Below, one piece after another: positions 31,676 to 35,040 of a DNA stretch of 35,040 bases. Both the position numbers and the translations under genes were made by a program. Each line of letters opens with the position of its first letter. The stretch's first letter is position 1. A model generated the notes under the pieces. It saw only the letters and a program-made list of their open reading frames with translations. It searched no databases and was not told the DNA's origin. This stretch comes from Clostridiales bacterium (lineage in GTDB: Bacteria; Bacillota; Clostridia; Oscillospirales; CAG-272), in assembly GCA_004554105.1 (NCBI GenBank), contig SFNW01000012.1, forward strand, positions 1 to 35,040, in the 5' to 3' direction.

Positions 31676-34101
31676 ATTTTACCTATCCGAACCGCGAAAA
31701 CGCGGCGCTTTCCGACATCAGCCTGACAATCCGCGCGGGCGAATTTGTTACGCTCTGCGGCAATTCCGGCTGCGGCAAAACCACGCTGCTCTGCCTTCTG
31801 AAGCCCGCACTTGCGCCGCACGGCAGTCTTTCCGGCAGCATTCTGTTTGAGGGCAGTCCGCTTGCCGAGGTCGACCGCCGCGCACAGGCGGCGAAAATCG
31901 GCTTTGTGATGCAAAGTCCCGACCGTCAGACCGTCACCGACAAGGTCTGGCACGAGCTTGCCTTCGGGCTGGAGAGCCTCGGCTGCCCGACGCCCGAAAT
32001 CCGCACGCGCGTGTCCGAAATGGCGTCGTTCTTCGGCATTCAGGATTGGTTTCACAAGGAGGTCGGCGCACTTTCGGGCGGGCAAAAGCAGATTTTGAGC
32101 CTTGCTTCGGCAATGGTGCTGCAGCCCGACGTGCTGTTGCTCGACGAGCCGACAAGTCAGCTTGACCCGATTGCCGCGCGGGAGTTTCTCGGCGCACTTT
32201 CCAAAGTCAACCGCGAACTCGGGACGACCGTGATTTTAGCCGAACACCGACTTGAGGAAGCACTTCCCCTCTCCGACCGCGCGGTCGTCCTCGACGGCGG
32301 GCGCATTCTCGCAGACGCCGCACCGAAGCAGGTCGGCAAAGCGCTGAAAGCCTCACGCCCCGACCTTTTCGCGGCGTTCCCCGCCCCCATGCGTATTTAC
32401 GGCGCGCTGGAAAGCGGCAGCGAAAGCCCGCTGACCGTCCGCGAGGGGCGCGCATGGCTTGACGCATACGCCAAAGCGCATTTGCTTGACGAAAGCCGCA
32501 TTCCGTCCGCGCCCGTCCCCGCAGAGACCGAGCCGTTTATCGAGGTTAAGGACGCATGGTTTCGGTATGAAAAAAATCTGCCCGACGTTCTCAAAGGGCT
32601 GAATCTCGAAATCCGCAAAGGGGAGTTGTTTGCCATTGTCGGCGGAAACGGCACGGGCAAAACGACGGCACTTGCGCTGCTTGCGGGGCTGAACAAGCCC
32701 TATCGCGGTGAGGTACGCATCGGCGGCGAGCGGCTGTCCGACATCCGCAAGCTGCACGGCGGTCTGCTCGGTATGCTGCCGCAGGACCCGCAGAGCCTCT
32801 TCACGCAAAACAGCGTGTACCGCGAGCTGACGGAAATGATTGACGATGCCCCCGACGCAGAAGCGCGTATGCAAAGCGTTGCGGCGCTCTGCCGCATCGG
32901 GCATCTGCTCGACTTTCACCCCTACGATTTGTCGGGCGGCGAACAGCAGCGCACCGCGCTTGCCAAGGTGCTCTTGCAAAATCCGCAAATTCTCCTGCTC
33001 GACGAGCCGACCAAGGGCATGGACGCGCAGTTTAAGGAATGCTTTGCCGATATTCTCGCCGACCTGAAAGAGAGCGGCGTCACAGTCGTTCTCGTCTCGC
33101 ACGACATCGAGTTCTGCGCCGCCTATGCCGACCGCTGCGCCATGTTCTTTGACGGCAGCGTCACCTCCGTAGGCACACCGCGCAGCTTCTTTGCGGGCAA
33201 GAGTTTTTACACCACTTCCGCAAACCGCATGGCGCGCTTTCTGCTGCCTGCCGCCGTTCTCGCCGAGGACGTCATTCTCGCCTGCGGCGGGCAGCCGCCG
33301 AAAAAGGAACGCCGCACCACGCCGAAAATTACACCGCCCGCGCCCCCGCAAAGCGGCGGTACGGCGAAAGTGCCGCTCCTGCCCAAGCCGCAGCCCCGCA
33401 AGCTGTCCAAGCAGACGCTTGCAGCGTCGCTCTTTCTGCTTTTCGCCGTGCCGCTCACGGTTTGGCTCGGCATGACCTACCTCGGCGGCAGAAAGTATTA
33501 TTTCGTCAGCCTGCTCGTCCTGCTCGAAACGCTGCTTGCTTTTGCTACGGCGTTTGAGAGACGCAAGCCGCAGGCACGCGAGCTCGTGACGGTCAGCGTG
33601 CTCTGCGCGCTTGCCGTGGCGGGACGCGCCGCATTCTTCATGCTCCCGCAGTTCAAGCCCGTCACCGCGCTTGTCATTCTGTCGGGCATCTGCCTCGGCG
33701 GGGAAACCGGCTTTCTCGTCGGCGCGGTCACGGCGTTTGTCTCCAACTTTTTCTTCGGGCAGGGCCCGTGGACGCCGTGGCAGATGTTCGCGTTCGGCGT
33801 CATCGGACTTCTCACGGGTCTGCTTGCCCGCCGCGGACTGCTCGGAAAAAACAAACTGTCGCTGTGCGCCTACGGCTTTGGCGTAACGCTTATTCTCTAC
33901 GGCGTCATTATGAACGTCGCGTCGGTGCTGATGTGGCAGCCCTCCCCCACCCCCACCATGCTGCTCGCCGCCTGCGCGGCGGGACTGCCGTTTGACCTCA
34001 TTCACGCCGCCTCCACCGCATTTTTCCTGTGGATTCTCGCCGCTCCCATCATTCAAAAACTCGAGCGCGTCAAGGTCAAATACGGGTTAATGGAAGGATA
34101 G
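31648..34101 (+). CDS. Fused ECF transporter: two ATPase domains plus S component in one chain
   Basis: 817 residues. ATPase 1: Walker A GNSGCGKT (38-45), Q-loop QSPDRQ, signature LSGGQKQ (142-148), Walker B VLLLDEP (162-168). ATPase 2: Walker A GGNGTGKT (332-339), signature LSGGEQQR (428-435), Walker B ILLLDEP (about 447-453). A Pro/Lys-rich linker (about 550-585) leads to about six membrane helices (586-817) that look like an S component (VLCALAVAGRAAFFMLP and FFFGQGPWTPWQMFAFG, a pattern seen in putative cobalamin S components). Normally EcfA1, EcfA2 and EcfS are separate proteins; here the ATPases and the membrane substrate binder are one chain. I start at 31648 because GGGAGGTGAG precedes it. 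Corrinoid is the expected substrate from riboswitch control. Confidence 0.85.
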   Translation: MESYRIEHLNFTYPNRENAALSDISLTIRAGEFVTLCGNSGCGKTTLLCLLKPALAPHGSLSGSILFEGSPLAEVDRRAQAAKIGFVMQSPDRQTVTDKVWHELAFGLESLGCPTPEIRTRVSEMASFFGIQDWFHKEVGALSGGQKQILSLASAMVLQPDVLLLDEPTSQLDPIAAREFLGALSKVNRELGTTVILAEHRLEEALPLSDRAVVLDGGRILADAAPKQVGKALKASRPDLFAAFPAPMRIYGALESGSESPLTVREGRAWLDAYAKAHLLDESRIPSAPVPAETEPFIEVKDAWFRYEKNLPDVLKGLNLEIRKGELFAIVGGNGTGKTTALALLAGLNKPYRGEVRIGGERLSDIRKLHGGLLGMLPQDPQSLFTQNSVYRELTEMIDDAPDAEARMQSVAALCRIGHLLDFHPYDLSGGEQQRTALAKVLLQNPQILLLDEPTKGMDAQFKECFADILADLKESGVTVVLVSHDIEFCAAYADRCAMFFDGSVTSVGTPRSFFAGKSFYTTSANRMARFLLPAAVLAEDVILACGGQPPKKERRTTPKITPPAPPQSGGTAKVPLLPKPQPRKLSKQTLAASLFLLFAVPLTVWLGMTYLGGRKYYFVSLLVLLETLLAFATAFERRKPQARELVTVSVLCALAVAGRAAFFMLPQFKPVTALVILSGICLGGETGFLVGAVTAFVSNFFFGQGPWTPWQMFAFGVIGLLTGLLARRGLLGKNKLSLCAYGFGVTLILYGVIMNVASVLMWQPSPTPTMLLAACAAGLPFDLIHAASTAFFLWILAAPIIQKLERVKVKYGLMEG

Positions 34102-34110
34102 AATTTGCAT

Positions 34111-34153
34111 AAAAAAAACGCTGTATCTGCGAGAAACGAGATACAGCGTTTTT
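34111..34153. terminator. Bidirectional terminator after the ECF operon
   Basis: AAAAACGCTGTATCT pairs with AGATACAGCGTTTTT across a 10-nt loop; T5 follows on the plus strand and T8 on the minus strand. It ends the corrinoid operon and also a minus-strand RNA coming from 34386. Confidence 0.9.
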
Positions 34154-34160
34154 CGTATAT

Positions 34161-34196
34161 AGATAAGGGGAAGTCCAAAAGGACTTCCCCTTATCT
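34161..34196. repeat. Perfect 16-bp inverted repeat with AAAA loop
   Basis: AGATAAGGGGAAGTCC and its exact complement flank an AAAA (TTTT on the other strand) loop. No T-run follows on either side, so it is not a terminator by itself. It forms the penultimate hairpin of the minus-strand RNA. Confidence 0.8.
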
Positions 34197-34392
34197 CGGT
34201 CTGCATATAAATATTATTGAATTTTGACAGACTGCTCCTCGATGGTTTGCGAGAGCATAACACGCCTGACTCCGGCTTTTTGGAACGGGCAACCGGCCGA
34301 GTCAACAACGCTGCCGATTGCCCGCCTGCCGGTGTATGCAGTGGTGTAGCACACGACATCATTTCAATCCACAGATTTCTCTGACAATTTGG

Positions 34393-34401
34393 ATTATACC
34401 A
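34393..34401 (-). promoter_or_regulatory. Extended -10 promoter of the structured RNA
   Basis: Minus strand TGGTATAAT. A perfect TTGACA (34421-34426) lies upstream but at 22 bp, too far for a normal -35; the TG extension may compensate. The region 34427-34522 upstream is AT-rich with no gene I can support. Confidence 0.5.
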
Positions 34402-34522
34402 CTACGGCCAGGACGAAATATGTCAAACCATGCAAATAATATGAATAGAATATTCGCCTTCGATGTAGTGTGGTATATATCCCTGCTTGTTTACATATAT
34501 TTAAATTGAAGGGGGGAGAGCA

Positions 34523-35040
34523 ATGTTTTCGATACGCAGTCCCCCTAATTTATATATGCGTTGGGGCATAAGTGACAAGACTTGATAAACTTGCGGCGCG
34601 CCCACGGGCGAAGCTGCCTCCGCCAGCGAGCCTAAGCAGCAGAGCTATCAGCAGCCCAACTACCAGCAGAATTATCAGGCGAATCAGCAGCAGAGCTATC
34701 AGCAGCCTGCTTATCAGGCGCCTGCCGGCAGCGACGTTCAGGAAAACAAGGTAATGGGCATATTGGCCTATCTATCCTTCCTGGTGCTGATACCGTTGTT
34801 TGCGGCCAAGGAATCCCCGTTCGCCCGCTTCCATACCAACCAGGGGCTTGTGCTTGCCATAGGTGAAATAGCCACCATAATTGCCTGTTCTATACTGAGC
34901 GCAATATTCATTGCACTTTACGCATGGGTGCTGGCCGTAATAATCGACGTGATAATGTGGCTGCTGCTCGTGGGCTTTACGGTATTTGCCGTGCTTGGCC
35001 TTGTATCTGCCTGCCGCGGCCAGATGAAGCCCCTGCCCAT
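34523..35040 (+). pseudogene. Broken zinc-ribbon / DUF4870-type membrane protein gene, runs off window end
   Basis: From 34592 an open frame without its own start codon reads CGAPTGEAASASEP (second half of a zinc ribbon), a QQSYQQ/NYQQNY linker, and a DUF4870-like membrane part (NKVMGILAYLSFLVLIPLFAAKESPFARFHTNQGLVL, then further hydrophobic segments) to the window end. In the same frame upstream, an ATG at 34523 with GGGGGGAGAG before it opens a frame ending in ISDKT, then TGA TAA at 34583-34588. Most zinc-ribbon Cys expected there are missing. The gene therefore looks disrupted in its N-terminal ribbon. Codon use differs from the rest of the window: Ile is ATA in about 9 of 12 cases. DUF4870 proteins have no firm function. 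Confidence 0.6.

Larger units (their letters stand above)
34111..34386 (-). ncRNA. Structured RNA gene (~275 nt), family not identified
   Basis: On the minus strand an extended -10 promoter (34393-34401) is followed by ~275 nt without a supported reading frame and a strong terminator. The RNA can fold extensively: ATTGAA with TTCAAT as a closing stem; GCATACAC with GTGTTATGC (one bulge); CCGGC with GCCGG; an 11-bp hairpin GGGCAATCGGC/GCCGGTTGCCC capping the domain; then the 16-bp hairpin at 34161-34196 and the terminator. It lacks the RNase P, tmRNA and SRP signature sequences I looked for. The raiA RNA and 6S RNA, both of about 200 nt in Firmicutes, are candidates I cannot confirm. No gene follows on its strand, so a riboswitch or T-box is unlikely. 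Confidence 0.5.

Noticed and set aside
34087..34362. 91-codon minus-strand frame
   Set aside because: It crosses two hairpins and a terminator, has no ribosome binding site, and the region is better explained as a structured RNA.
34111..34386. SRP RNA, RNase P RNA or tmRNA
   Set aside because: The hallmark sequences (SRP helix-8 GGAA loop with its flanks, the RNase P GAAAGUCC core, the tmRNA Ala-acceptor ends) are not present on either strand.
34583..34588. TGA read as Cys, Trp or selenocysteine to rescue the zinc-ribbon gene
   Set aside because: A TAA follows immediately, other expected Cys are also missing, and other genes in the window use TGA as an ordinary stop.

Overview
The window looks like a chromosomal segment from an anaerobic Gram-positive gut-type Clostridia, probably in or near the Oscillospiraceae. 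That is an inference from gene content: a clostridial-order Rnf operon (C-D-G-E-A-B), an ECF vitamin transporter, S-layer-homology (SLH) surface proteins, a PerR-type regulator, strong GGAGG-like ribosome binding sites, and G+C-rich coding sequence with many clean TTGACA-17-TATAAT promoters. There is no 16S rRNA or other taxonomic marker in the window. Layout, left half: the 3' part of a MATE exporter (3-1079); a very strong promoter driving only a ~70-nt RNA and a terminator (1119-1225); an SDR oxidoreductase and a GNAT acetyltransferase on the minus strand; a two-gene chromate-transporter pair; a small zinc-ribbon membrane protein; a PerR/Fur regulator followed by an atypical 6-pyruvoyl-tetrahydropterin-synthase homologue with a zinc-ribbon tail; a tRNA-Gln(CUG) with tRNA-arm-like tandem repeats behind it; two paralogous secreted proteins with a C-terminal membrane anchor; a glycoside hydrolase gene broken by an apparent deletion, downstream of a large DUF5107/TPR protein; and a divergent regulator with a sugar-binding-protein-like sensor and a C-terminal LuxR-like HTH. 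Layout, centre: a compact minus-strand operon apbE - NusG-II protein - Gx transporter - rnfC-D-G-E-A-B (22291 down to 15324) encodes the ion-pumping Rnf ferredoxin:NAD+ oxidoreductase, with ApbE as the enzyme that attaches FMN to RnfG and RnfD. A CmpB-like membrane protein follows. Layout, right half: this is the most interesting part. A promoter and a cobalamin riboswitch (23443-23705) precede five tightly packed plus-strand genes: a 1532-residue SLH-anchored surface protein carrying a DUF4430 (transcobalamin C-terminal-like) domain; an SLH protein with an alpha/alpha-toroid domain of the kind that forms the other half of transcobalamin and intrinsic factor; a small membrane-anchored DUF4430 protein; an EcfT; and a single polypeptide fusing both ECF ATPases to an S component. 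I read this as a complete corrinoid capture-and-import system in which surface proteins resembling split vertebrate transcobalamin pass corrinoid to a fused ECF transporter. The function is inferred from riboswitch control and domain logic and has not been shown. The window ends with a structured minus-strand RNA gene (about 34386 to 34111, not identified) and a broken zinc-ribbon/DUF4870 gene fragment whose codon use (mostly ATA for Ile) is unlike everything before it. That end may be recently acquired DNA or a chimeric assembly junction.
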